Of a DNA stretch of 64,000 nucleotides, positions 56,080 to 64,000 are shown piece by piece. The number at the start of each line of letters is the position of its first letter. The first letter of the stretch is position 1. The DNA lies in the NCBI GenBank assembly GCA_028284485.1, contig JANQRQ010000125.1, positions 1 through 64,000 of the forward strand, given 5' to 3'. The notes under the pieces were generated by a model that was given only the letters and a program-made list of their open reading frames with translations, searched no databases and was not told the DNA's origin. This stretch comes from Planctomycetaceae bacterium (lineage in GTDB: Bacteria; Planctomycetota; Planctomycetia; Planctomycetales; Planctomycetaceae). A program made the translations under genes and the position numbers.

Positions 56080-56234
56080 GCCGGCAAATCAAGCCGGCCT
56101 TGCGGGTGGTAAATTCCATTCGGTTAGTGCTTCCCTTCTCCGTCAACCGACCGATGAGTTGCTTTGTGCATCGATTCGTGGGATGGAATACACGTCCAAT
56201 CGGGCCATGGCAGGGGCTATTCGGCCCCGATTTC
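56080..56234. repeat. Hairpins in the HIT/PIN intergenic gap
   Basis: The 56035-56517 gap has no gene that convinces, but two hairpins: GCCGGC/GCCGGC with a 7-nt loop (56080-56085/56093-56098) and GGGGC..GGCCCC with GATTTCC after it (56213-56234), like 15567-15590. A 125-codon frame at 55994-56371 crosses them and is taken as chance. Confidence 0.5.
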
Positions 56235-56517
56235 CCGCGGAATGCTTAGAATTCGGCAGGCGTTCAAGACTGGAATTCCGCCGTTGTGTGACTTATGATG
56301 AATGTCGATACCACATAGAAATCGGTTGGAGCGAGATTTCATACATTTTTCACAATGATACTCCGGAATGAATCGCAACGAGCCGCTATCAGTTGGTCGT
56401 TGGCCGGTTCAGACCCATCTGCCCAGAACGCGAACGCGATTTGCCATGATGGTGTCTCGATTACCGTTCCCCGCATGCCATCACGTCAATTCTTCGAGGT
56501 AAACTGGTAGTAGCAAG

Positions 56518-57537
56518 ATGTTACGTATCATTGTGTACGTTGCGTACGCGTTTGTTTGTGCGGGTGCGATTGCTGCCTTCGTCAGCGAAGAGAGTGCGCC
56601 GCGCATTATCACCGAGCACCCTTTGTTCACGTTTGTGATTCTGATGGGGGTGACTCAGGCGATCGCGCTGTTCGATTTGCTTATCGTGCATAAGCGCTTG
56701 GACGTTGTCACCGCCATCTATTTCGGCCTGATGATCGGGTTCTTGTTGAGTTACCTGCTGATTATGGCCCTCGATCCGGTAATGCAGAACTTTCCATATC
56801 GCGGATTGGTCGTCATGCTGACGACGCTCACGCTCCCCTACATGTGCATTTCGTTATTGCTGCAAACGAAAGACGACTTTCGATTTATTATTCCGTACGT
56901 TGAATTCTCACGAGAACTCAAAGGGGCTCGTCCGCTGATCCTCGACACCAGCGCATTAATCGACGGGCGGATTTCCGACGTCATCGACACCAAGATTCTG
57001 GATTCGAGAATGTTGGTCCCGGAATTCGTTCTGAAGGAAATCCAGGGAATTGCCGACAGCTCGGACAAAAATCGCCGGGCCCGAGGTCGCCGGGGTTTGG
57101 ATGTTATCAGCAACCTGCAAACGAATCCCCATGCCGACGTCGCCATGTATGAGACGAATAAGAAAGACTACAAGGGCATGTCGGTCGATCAGCGACTGGT
57201 CGCCTTGGCGAAGGAACTTGGGGGCCGTGTCGTCACGAACGACTTTAACCTCAATAAGGTGGCCAGCGTCCAGGGCGTCGACGTGATTAACCTCAATGAC
57301 GTTGCCAATTCTTTACGGCCGCGCTATCTGCCCGGCGAGAATCTGCGCATTAAGGTCATTAAAGAGGGGGAAACCCAAGGTCAAGGTGTTGGCTATCTCG
57401 ACGATGGGACTATGGTCATTTGCGAACAGACGAGTCACTTGATCGGTCAGGAGATCAATCTGGTCGTCACCAGCGTTTTGCAAAGTAGTGCCGGGCGGAT
57501 GATCTTCGGTCGCCCGCGTCAGGACGCCCACCACTAA
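56518..57537 (+). CDS. PIN-TRAM domain membrane protein (YacL-like)
   Basis: 339 residues: four membrane helices (about 4-21, 38-56, 62-84, 95-117), a PIN nuclease domain (about 135-250; ILDTSALIDGR with the first acidic residue, DQRLVALAKEL and VVTNDFNL with later ones) and a C-terminal TRAM domain (about 265-325; PRYLPGENLRIKVIKEGETQ ... GYLDDGTMVI) for RNA binding. This is the layout of YacL-type proteins, presumed membrane-bound ribonucleases. Its stop codon lies in the first bases of the three-hairpin repeat. Confidence 0.9.
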   Translation: MLRIIVYVAYAFVCAGAIAAFVSEESAPRIITEHPLFTFVILMGVTQAIALFDLLIVHKRLDVVTAIYFGLMIGFLLSYLLIMALDPVMQNFPYRGLVVMLTTLTLPYMCISLLLQTKDDFRFIIPYVEFSRELKGARPLILDTSALIDGRISDVIDTKILDSRMLVPEFVLKEIQGIADSSDKNRRARGRRGLDVISNLQTNPHADVAMYETNKKDYKGMSVDQRLVALAKELGGRVVTNDFNLNKVASVQGVDVINLNDVANSLRPRYLPGENLRIKVIKEGETQGQGVGYLDDGTMVICEQTSHLIGQEINLVVTSVLQSSAGRMIFGRPRQDAHH

Positions 57538-57650
57538 AGCCGGTTTACTTTTTCTCGTGGGCGTTTCTGGCTCGTGGGAGCCAGCTATCATAGAACGAAA
57601 CGCGATTGTCGCGGCCACGAGTCAGCGTAATACGCTGTAGAGCGGTGTTA
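57534..57650 (+). repeat. Three-hairpin dispersed repeat, copy 2
   Basis: Partner of 725-840 with the same three inverted repeats: GGCTC/GAGCC at 57569-57582, CGCGA/TCGCG at 57601-57613, CAGCGT/ACGCTG at 57623-57637 (AAT spacer instead of AAC). It starts inside the stop codon of the PIN-TRAM gene and fills the gap to the convergent argS stop, so here it might terminate both genes. Confidence 0.8.
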
Positions 57651-57687
57651 GTTTCCTTCCAAGACTTGTCGGTCATTCCCCAACGGG

Positions 57688-59649
57688 CTACATGCGCTCG
57701 CTGATCGATATACCCAACAGCGCAAGTCCCTTTTGAAGAGTCCGTCCGGTCAAATCGCAAAGCAGCAATCGGCTGGTGCGCAGGGCAGAATCGGATTCTT
57801 TAAGAACGTCATGGCGTCCGTAAAACGTGCTAAATGACTCGGCCGTTTCAAACAGATACTGCGTCAGAATATTTGGCCGACATTCGGCAGCCGCTACGTC
57901 GACCGCCTCGCTGAATCGAAGCAATTGGAATGCGAGTGCGCGTTCCTCGGCGAAGGTCGTCTGGATCGCTGCGTCGGTTTGGCGAAGCTCGCCAACATCG
58001 ATTCCGCCCTTTGCAAAGATTCCACAGATTCGAGCATACGCATATTGAATATAAGTCGCGGTGTCGCCAGTTTTGGCGAGCATCTTGTCCCAGTCGAACA
58101 CGTAATCGCTTTCGCGGTTGTGGTTTAAATCAGCATATTTGATACCGCCAATTCCGACTGTTTCCGCAACTGCTGCCCGCTCTACTTCGTCCAGTTCGGG
58201 GCCGTCTTTCTTACTGTCATCGTTATCGTCGACGATCTGTCGAGCCCGCGATACGGCTTCGTCCAGCAGGCTTTCCAAACCAACGTTATCGCCCGCGCGC
58301 GTCTTAAGGGGGCGACGGTCGGGCCCCAAAACCGTTCCAAAGCTGACGTGTCGATAACCAGGTTTGTTGTAGCCCCACTGCCGAGCTGCGGCGAACAGCA
58401 ATCGAAAATGTTCGCTTTGTCGGGCATCGACAACGTACACGATTTCATCGGCTTTCAATTCTTCGCAGCGGTATCGAATCGTGGCCAAGTCAGTTGTGGC
58501 ATATGTGAAGGCACCATCTCGCTTGCGCACAATGAACGGAGCATCGTTTCCTTCGATAAAGATACAAATCGCCCCGTCGCTTTCGCCGGCCAGATCCTTC
58601 TGCTGCAATTCGTCCACGATTTCGGCGAGCATTGGATGGTAATGGCTTTCTCCCAACGCCAGATCGAACTCGATTCCGAGACGCTGATACACCGACTGCA
58701 ACGCCTCAAGGCATGTGGGAAGAAATCGATCCCACAGGTTGCGGTTTTCTTCATCGCCTTCATGAAGCTTGGCAGTTTCTCGTCGCGCTCGTTCTGCGAT
58801 ATCGGGAAACTGATCAGCGATTTGCTTCAGTTCTGCGTTGTCGTTGACCGTGTCGACTTTCATCTGCAGTGAGCTGGCGCGCTCTTCCAGTGCGGCCAAT
58901 TCCGCCCGTTTCTTTTTGAGTTGCTGTTTGGCCGCCTTGTCTTTGGCCGAAGATTCCTGTGTCGCATCGGCGATTTCTGAACGCTGACGTTCGATGCGGG
59001 TTCGAAGATCCGGCAACGACGCTTGCGCCTCGTGGTATTCACTCAGTTGGTTCACCAGTCGGTACAGTCGGGCCAGTTCGTTGACCGCATCGGATTCGAA
59101 CGATGCCTCATCGAGGAAATGCTTGTATCCGAAAATGATCATTCCGAACTGGGTGCCCCAGTCCCCGATGTGGTTGTCGCTAATGACGCGATGCCCCTGG
59201 AATGACAAGATCCGGCAAATGGCGTTGCCGATCACTGTACTGCGTAAATGGCCGACATGCATCGGTTTGGCCACGTTGGGCGATGAGTAATCGACAATGA
59301 TTGTCCTCGGGCGCTCGGTCGCGGTGTGGCCGAGCCGCGAGTCCGGAATCAAATCATTCGTCAACTTGCCGATCGTTGCGTCCTGCAGTCGCAGATTGAT
59401 AAAGCCTGGCCCTGCGACCTCTGGTGGATCGCACAAATCGGCGACGTCCAAAGCTTCAACAATCTCGGCAGCAACTTCCCGCGGATTGCGTCCCAGCTTT
59501 TTGCCTAGCGGCATGGCGCAGTTGGCTTGAAAGTCGCCGAAGCGGGGATCTTGCGATGGCTTCACCATGGCGACAAATGGCTCGACCTCGTCGGTCATAC
59601 CGCGCAACGCCTGTTCAAAGCGACTTCGGATTTCAGTCAGCAAGTTCAT
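57688..59649 (-). CDS. argS: Arginyl-tRNA synthetase
   Basis: 653 residues. Class I synthetase: the HIGH-equivalent is HVGHLRST (about residue 133, after SSPNVAKPM), and the KMSKS site is replaced by a loop in PLKTRAGDNV, as is usual in ArgRS. The N-terminal Add-1 domain (IRSRFEQALRGM ...) and the C-terminal DALR anticodon-binding domain (SFSTFYGRHDVLKE) are present. A charged coiled-coil-like insertion (about 205-265; AAKQQLKKKRAELAALEERA) is longer than in many bacterial ArgRS. It converges with the PIN-TRAM gene and begins 120 bp after rsfS. Confidence 0.96.
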   Translation of the reverse strand: MNLLTEIRSRFEQALRGMTDEVEPFVAMVKPSQDPRFGDFQANCAMPLGKKLGRNPREVAAEIVEALDVADLCDPPEVAGPGFINLRLQDATIGKLTNDLIPDSRLGHTATERPRTIIVDYSSPNVAKPMHVGHLRSTVIGNAICRILSFQGHRVISDNHIGDWGTQFGMIIFGYKHFLDEASFESDAVNELARLYRLVNQLSEYHEAQASLPDLRTRIERQRSEIADATQESSAKDKAAKQQLKKKRAELAALEERASSLQMKVDTVNDNAELKQIADQFPDIAERARRETAKLHEGDEENRNLWDRFLPTCLEALQSVYQRLGIEFDLALGESHYHPMLAEIVDELQQKDLAGESDGAICIFIEGNDAPFIVRKRDGAFTYATTDLATIRYRCEELKADEIVYVVDARQSEHFRLLFAAARQWGYNKPGYRHVSFGTVLGPDRRPLKTRAGDNVGLESLLDEAVSRARQIVDDNDDSKKDGPELDEVERAAVAETVGIGGIKYADLNHNRESDYVFDWDKMLAKTGDTATYIQYAYARICGIFAKGGIDVGELRQTDAAIQTTFAEERALAFQLLRFSEAVDVAAAECRPNILTQYLFETAESFSTFYGRHDVLKESDSALRTSRLLLCDLTGRTLQKGLALLGISISERM

Positions 59650-59720
59650 GGTCTTTGACCAGTTTCATTGTTCCATTAGGTCAAACTTGGTCGTGGGGAG
59701 CGGCACTCGCCTCACAAGAG

Positions 59721-59757
59721 TAGTCAATCGCCGCTAAAGATCAGCGTAAAACGCTGT
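59721..59757 (+). repeat. Partial copy of the three-hairpin repeat
   Basis: Only the last hairpin is well kept: CAGCGT-AAA-ACGCTG (59742-59756), preceded by a degenerate CGCCGC segment. It lies between argS and rsfS. Confidence 0.5.
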
Positions 59758-59769
59758 CAATGTTCGGGA

Positions 59770-60162
59770 TCAGAGATAATCCCGCCATTCGATTTGCGGG
59801 GCATCCGCCCATAAGTGTTCGAGGTCGTACATTTCCCGCGTCTGTGGCGTAAAGACATGCAAGACGATATCGCCGTAGTCTTGCAGAATCCAGGTGCTGT
59901 CTCGGTTGCCTTCCAGACCGATCCTTTTGGAGCCCTTCGTTCCCAGAACACGGTCAACTTCTTCGGCGATGGCGTACATTTGGCGTTTGCTTGTACCCGA
60001 TGTCAGAACGAAGTAATCCACAATAGGAGTCACGTCGAACATTTGCAGCACGACCGTATTCTGACCACGAAAGTCGTCAGCAACGCTGGCCACAAGGCAC
60101 GCCTGGCGGAGACTTCTTTCCTGTTGTTCAGACCGAACAACGTCGGAAGGTTCGGCGCTAAT
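59770..60162 (-). CDS. rsfS: Ribosome silencing factor RsfS, probable AUU start
   Basis: Binds L14 of the large ribosomal subunit and prevents subunit joining under starvation. The RsfS/Iojap domain is evident (TPIVDYFVLTSGTSKRQMYA, LEGNRDSTWILQDYGDIVLH, MYDLEHLWADA). The first canonical start (GTG 60093) would cut off the helix that precedes the domain in the family. The frame stays open upstream to 60204 without ATG, GTG or TTG, and the expected residues (SEQQERSLRQACLVASVADD) are encoded. An ATT at 60162 stands eight bases after GGAGGA (60176-60171), an ideal ribosome-binding site. I therefore take AUU as the start (130 residues). Confidence 0.8.
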   Translation of the reverse strand: MSAEPSDVVRSEQQERSLRQACLVASVADDFRGQNTVVLQMFDVTPIVDYFVLTSGTSKRQMYAIAEEVDRVLGTKGSKRIGLEGNRDSTWILQDYGDIVLHVFTPQTREMYDLEHLWADAPQIEWRDYL

Positions 60163-60330
60163 GAGAACATTCCTCCAGATGGCAGGTTCCGCTGTGCCAA
60201 TCCATTAGCGCGGCGATTGTGAACGGGTTGCCCGTTCGGTGACACAGTCAATCGAAGCACACGTCTTGCGTGTCGACTCTCGTTCGCTCGATGGCGAGAA
60301 TTTTCAGCCTGTGCGGGACCAATTGGCGGA

Positions 60331-62955
60331 TCAAAACGTCAGGGCGTATTGAACGATCAGCCCGGCAAAGACCACGGACACCATACTCATCAATTTGATG
60401 AGGATATTCAAGCTTGGGCCGCTGGTGTCCTTGAACGGGTCTCCCACAGTATCGCCAACCACGGTCGCTTTATGGGCGTCCGTTCCTTTACCCCCGTGAG
60501 CACCCGATTCAATGTACTTCTTAGCATTGTCCCAGGCACCGCCTGAATTCGCCATCATGATTGCGACCGCGAAACCGCCGGTCAAGCCGCCGGCGAGCAT
60601 TCCCATCACCCCGCCGACACCAAGGATTAAGCCGACAAGAATCGGCACGACCAAGCCTAGTAACGCGGGAATGATCATTTCGCGTTGCGCAGCCGCAGTA
60701 CTAATGGCGACGCAGGAAGCGTATTCCGGTGTTGCGGTCCCCTCCATGATTCCGCTGATTTCGCGAAACTGTCGGCGCACTTCTTCCACCATCGATCCGG
60801 CAGCGCGACCGACCGCCTTCATGGTGAGCGCACAGAACACAAATGCGAGCATGACGCCCATAAACATGCCCACCAGGACCTTCGGATTCATGATCGATAC
60901 GTCGTAATACCTGACGAAGTCCGGAATTGTCGCCGTTTCGTTGGCTACGACCTTGTCTTCATCGATGAGTTTTTGCAGATCGACGGTGATGTCCGCCCCC
61001 GGCTCGGCCGCGTTGATCAAATCTAAATCTTCGGAAGCCGTTCGGCTGGCAGATGGAAAGACAAGGTAGGCCTCGTTTTCCTCATGTCCTTCCGGTCGGT
61101 ATGCCAGGACCCCCTTGCTCACGACCTTCAGGTGCGCATTGTGGATATCCGGAGACGGATCCGCTTTTTCGGATTGCACGGTCCACCGTTCGAATCCGAC
61201 GCGGACTTCTTCCACGTAGGCGGCTAACAATGCCAACGCGGTCAACGCTGCCGAACCGATGGCAAATCCCTTGCCGGTGGCTGCAGTCGTGTTCCCCAGG
61301 CTGTCCAAGGCATCGGTTCGCTTACGCACGGTCGGTTCTTGGCCGCTCATTTCGGCGTTGCCGCCGGCGTTATCGGCAATAGGACCGTAGGCGTCTGTCG
61401 CAAGTGTAATTCCCAACGTGCTTAACATACCCACTGCGGCGATCGCGACACCGTAAAGGCCCATCGCGAAGAGCTGTGGATTCTGAAAGTCGCCACCCGT
61501 ACAAAAACCGAATGCCAGCAGAATGGCGACGCCGATGACGACGATGGGTACCCACACGCTGTACAACCCTTCCGCAACACCAGCGATGATGACCGTTGCC
61601 GGCCCGGTCACCGCCTGATCGGCAATTCGTTTCGTGGGAGCATATTCCTCGCTCGTCGAGTATTCCGTCCATTTGCCGATGCCGACCCCGGCGATCAGTC
61701 CGGTGACAACGGCTCCCCAGACACCCATCAGTTGCATTCCACTTCGCAATCCAGAGGTGTCGAGTCCTGCAACAGACCCTGATGGTAGGACCAAAATGAC
61801 ATAAACGAGAATGGCGGCGACCACGCCGACAGCCAAGCTGCTGCCGTCGATTCCTTTGGCCAGGGCCTTCAGCAGGTTTCGTTGAGTTGCCCCTTCTTCG
61901 GTTTTCACGAGATAAATGCCGCCGACCGACAAAGCGATTCCCACACCGGCCAATGCCATGGGGAGCAGCAACATCATAATTTGCATGGCTGGGTAGCCGT
62001 TGTAGGCGGCGACACCCAAGGCCGCACTGGCGAGAATGGAGCCGCAGTACGATTCGTAAAGGTCGGCTCCCATGCCAGCCACGTCACCGACGTTGTCGCC
62101 GACGTTATCCGCAATAGTCGCGGGGTTTCGCGGGTCATCTTCAGGAATGCCTGCCTCGACTTTTCCGACGAGATCGGCACCGACGTCGGCCGCTTTTGTA
62201 AAGATTCCGCCGCCAACACGCGCGAACAACGCCTGGCTGCTGGCTCCCATACCGAAGCACAGCATGGTGACCGTAATTTCTTCCAGGGACATCTTGTAGC
62301 CCATGAGGTCGGCAATCCAGTAGAGCCCGGCAAACCACAGGCAGATGTCGAGCAGTCCGAGACCAACCACGGTCAGACCCATAACTGCACCACTTCGGAA
62401 CGCGACTTGTAGGCCTTCGTTCAATGAGTTTTTCGCACCTTGTGCAGTTCGGGAACTGGCCAAGGTTGCGGTCCGCATACCGAACCAACCAGCAAGTCCC
62501 GAAAAGAAACCGCCCGTCAAAAACGCAAACGGTACAAGTTTCGATTGCGCACCGAAGACGAAGGCGACGATACCGAGAATGGCTCCCGTGACCATAAAGA
62601 ACACGAAAACGACTTTGTATTGGCGGTTCAGGTACGCCCGAGCTCCCTGGCGAACGTGCTCGGCAATTTCCACCATCTTTTCGTCACCCTCGTCCTGGGC
62701 GACCATCCATTTGAAGAACTTCAAGGCGAAGTACAATGCGGCGATGGAACCGGCGAGGGCCACGCTCCACCAGAGTGCAACCAGGAACCCGTTCGGCTCA
62801 GTCGCGCCGCCAGACGCTGCAGCACCCGCCGCTTCATCTGCCATCGCTGGCAGAGCTTGAAGGAAAACGAGAAACAAGGCGATGAAAAGATACCGAAACA
62901 ACACCGTAGGCCGGCCGTTGCCGTTGAAGAATCTCATCCTAAGACTCTGCTCCAT
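60331..62955 (-). CDS. hppA: Membrane-bound pyrophosphatase, K+-dependent type
   Basis: Hydrolyses pyrophosphate to pump Na+ or H+ across the membrane. 874 residues with about 16-17 helices; the substrate site [20 protein letters not shown] followed by the [15 protein letters not shown] segment is complete, as are [10 protein letters not shown] and [13 protein letters not shown]. The Ala in GNTTAA (Lys in the K+-independent class) indicates the K+-dependent class, which contains most Na+ pumps. About 100 residues (586-684; 60904-61200) are inserted between membrane helices, and an N-terminal signal-like segment precedes the first helix. Promoter TTGACA-N18-TACACT lies upstream (63108-63137). 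ATG 62937 is another possible start. Confidence 0.95.
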   Translation of the reverse strand: MEQSLRMRFFNGNGRPTVLFRYLFIALFLVFLQALPAMADEAAGAAASGGATEPNGFLVALWWSVALAGSIAALYFALKFFKWMVAQDEGDEKMVEIAEHVRQGARAYLNRQYKVVFVFFMVTGAILGIVAFVFGAQSKLVPFAFLTGGFFSGLAGWFGMRTATLASSRTAQGAKNSLNEGLQVAFRSGAVMGLTVVGLGLLDICLWFAGLYWIADLMGYKMSLEEITVTMLCFGMGASSQALFARVGGGIFTKAADVGADLVGKVEAGIPEDDPRNPATIADNVGDNVGDVAGMGADLYESYCGSILASAALGVAAYNGYPAMQIMMLLLPMALAGVGIALSVGGIYLVKTEEGATQRNLLKALAKGIDGSSLAVGVVAAILVYVILVLPSGSVAGLDTSGLRSGMQLMGVWGAVVTGLIAGVGIGKWTEYSTSEEYAPTKRIADQAVTGPATVIIAGVAEGLYSVWVPIVVIGVAILLAFGFCTGGDFQNPQLFAMGLYGVAIAAVGMLSTLGITLATDAYGPIADNAGGNAEMSGQEPTVRKRTDALDSLGNTTAATGKGFAIGSAALTALALLAAYVEEVRVGFERWTVQSEKADPSPDIHNAHLKVVSKGVLAYRPEGHEENEAYLVFPSASRTASEDLDLINAAEPGADITVDLQKLIDEDKVVANETATIPDFVRYYDVSIMNPKVLVGMFMGVMLAFVFCALTMKAVGRAAGSMVEEVRRQFREISGIMEGTATPEYASCVAISTAAAQREMIIPALLGLVVPILVGLILGVGGVMGMLAGGLTGGFAVAIMMANSGGAWDNAKKYIESGAHGGKGTDAHKATVVGDTVGDPFKDTSGPSLNILIKLMSMVSVVFAGLIVQYALTF

Positions 62956-63107
62956 TTCAAGTGGTTTTTTGTCATCCTGTCGACAGAATCTGGCGTGAAC
63001 ATAATGCCGGAATCAAGCGAAGACTCACAGCATTCGAATTTTCGCAAACTACCGGTACCAAACATGTTTTGTCCATGGACCGAGGCGAAAACTGGGGTAT
63101 CGGGCAG

Positions 63108-63137
63108 AGTGTAGTCCGGGGCTTAAACATTTGTCAA
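63108..63137 (-). promoter_or_regulatory. Sigma-70-type promoter of hppA
   Basis: On the minus strand TTGACA (63137-63132), 18-bp spacer, TACACT (63113-63108). Perfect -35 and 4/6 at -10. Transcription would start near 63101, about 145 nt before ATG 62955. The rest of the 62956-63367 gap holds nothing else recognisable. Confidence 0.6.
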
Positions 63138-63367
63138 TAAACAGTTGTTCCAGAATGCGTGGAAATCGATCGAGTCGATTCCCAAGGGTGGAATCGCCGA
63201 GTCGAATGCAGGCCTGCCCGCCCGGAGATTACGCGAGCCGAGCCCTCATACGCTGACCTTATCAACCGTTTGGGCAAGTTGGTTGACAACCACGGGGTTT
63301 GGCGGCGGACCGAGACACAAGGCCCCCAGAGCCAAGGCGATTGGCGACGCCGAAGCCGTGGCCCTGC

Positions 63368-64000
63368 TTAGAAATTCCCAAATCGCCGAGAGAATTCGTC
63401 TTCGAGGAACGGCACTTTTCCTTGGTGCTCGATCCAGAGACGCTTCAAGGGGAATTCGCTGGGCGGCTGCTTTCCGGTCAATTCGTGGATCTTTCTCCAC
63501 AGCATGACGGCGATCAGCCCTTCTTCGATCGTGAGATCGTCGAAGGCCATTTCGGGATTGTTGTCGAGCAGCGTTGCGAACTTTCTCATACCACTTTCCA
63601 ACAACTGCTGCGACTTCACCAGATCGTAGTTTTCAAAGGCCTGTTGACCCAGGTAAATCTCTCGGTGTGCTTCGACCGTGTTGGGCTCGGTTTCGGAGAG
63701 GGCTTTGGCGCGCCAGGACCGATAGTTGGCCGTTTTTTGGTAGCGCTGAATCCAGTGGCGGACGGTATCTTCGTCAACGTTGGAATCCCTCGCCAATCGT
63801 GCAACGTCTTCTTCGGTTGCTTCCAATATGATGTTCGTTTCAGGTGCCTGGAACTCGGTGCGGCCGTAAACGCCAGTCCATTCGTCAAATCCCTGCTGCC
63901 AGGCCTCGCGTGTGACTTCGTCGAACAGACCTTCCTTTTGCAGCGCTTGCGCGTATTCGAACCAGGAATGTGGGGCCCGGGAACGGAACAACAGGCGTTG
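63368..64000 (-). CDS. C-terminal part of a large planctomycetal protein (cut by right edge)
   Basis: The frame has no stop and is open to the window edge, so at least 210 residues of the C-terminus are visible. RLLFRSRAPHSWFEYAQALQ, LFDEVTREAWQQGFDEWTGV and the end RLWIEHQGKVPFLEDEFSRR are helical and repeat-like. I recall similar text in planctomycetal proteins labelled IRE (iron-responsive-element) proteins, TPR-rich and membrane-anchored, but the label has no functional proof. The TTG at 63991 is not a real start. Confidence 0.6.
   Translation of the reverse strand, partial: QRLLFRSRAPHSWFEYAQALQKEGLFDEVTREAWQQGFDEWTGVYGRTEFQAPETNIILEATEEDVARLARDSNVDEDTVRHWIQRYQKTANYRSWRAKALSETEPNTVEAHREIYLGQQAFENYDLVKSQQLLESGMRKFATLLDNNPEMAFDDLTIEEGLIAVMLWRKIHELTGKQPPSEFPLKRLWIEHQGKVPFLEDEFSRRFGNF

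Noticed and set aside
55994-56371. 125-codon plus-strand frame after the HIT gene
   Set aside because: Overlaps the end of the HIT gene, crosses two hairpins and resembles no protein.

Overview
The window looks like chromosomal DNA of a planctomycete (phylum Planctomycetota). Evidence comes from family content: a PVC-type protein carrying a CxxCH cytochrome plus HEAT repeats, a DUF1080 protein, Tat-exported Gfo/Idh/MocA and sugar-isomerase-like proteins, an ExbB/ExbD locus with squalene-cyclase-type repeats, a very large VWA/coiled-coil locus, and many short secreted or membrane proteins without recognisable relatives. No rRNA, tRNA, phage, transposase or CRISPR was found.

Layout. 1-559: start of a TrkH-type K+ transporter leaving the left edge. 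967-8815: ASCH protein, trpB-trpA, a zinc-ribbon membrane protein, then leuA behind what reads as a complete leucine attenuator (promoter, 21-codon leader peptide with six Leu codons, mutually exclusive hairpins, intrinsic terminator), then two small membrane-anchored proteins. 8816-15766: accessory-looking stretch with a 207-bp tandem repeat and other extragenic palindromes, a radical SAM enzyme, small unknown proteins, a VOC protein and an FkbM methyltransferase. 15767-28609: one Spy-like gene, then nine minus-strand genes for envelope proteins (secreted protein, oligopeptide-binding-like protein, beta-propeller protein, two ExbD, ExbB, a TonB-like anchored protein and a cyclase-repeat/HEAT protein). 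28761-34874: MazG-like protein, a structured minus-strand RNA resembling 6S RNA with its own terminator, a TIM-barrel protein, a 53-residue membrane protein, proB, purF and a thioesterase. 34937-45276: HEAT protein and partner, an EboB-like TatD hydrolase facing a sugar-isomerase-like gene, DUF1080 protein, CxxCH protein, pyrK and an rRNA pseudouridine synthase. 45560-52282: three-gene VWA/coiled-coil membrane locus. 52540-64000: oxidoreductase, unknown protein, HIT protein, PIN-TRAM protein, argS, rsfS (apparently starting at AUU), membrane pyrophosphatase and the end of a large protein leaving the right edge.

Biosynthesis is scattered: trpBA, leuA, proB, purF and pyrK each stand apart from the rest of their pathways. 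Several minus-strand blocks show 4-base or 1-base stop/start overlaps (20416/20413, 17891, 46216/46213, 44248/44245), which indicates operons with translational coupling.

The most notable non-coding signals are the leucine attenuator (5595-5790), the 6S-like RNA (29221-29405), a dispersed ~115-bp repeat made of three successive hairpins (725-840 and 57534-57650, with a relic at 59721-59757), and the palindrome island at 8816-9450. All calls were made by reading the sequence; no database search or folding program was run.
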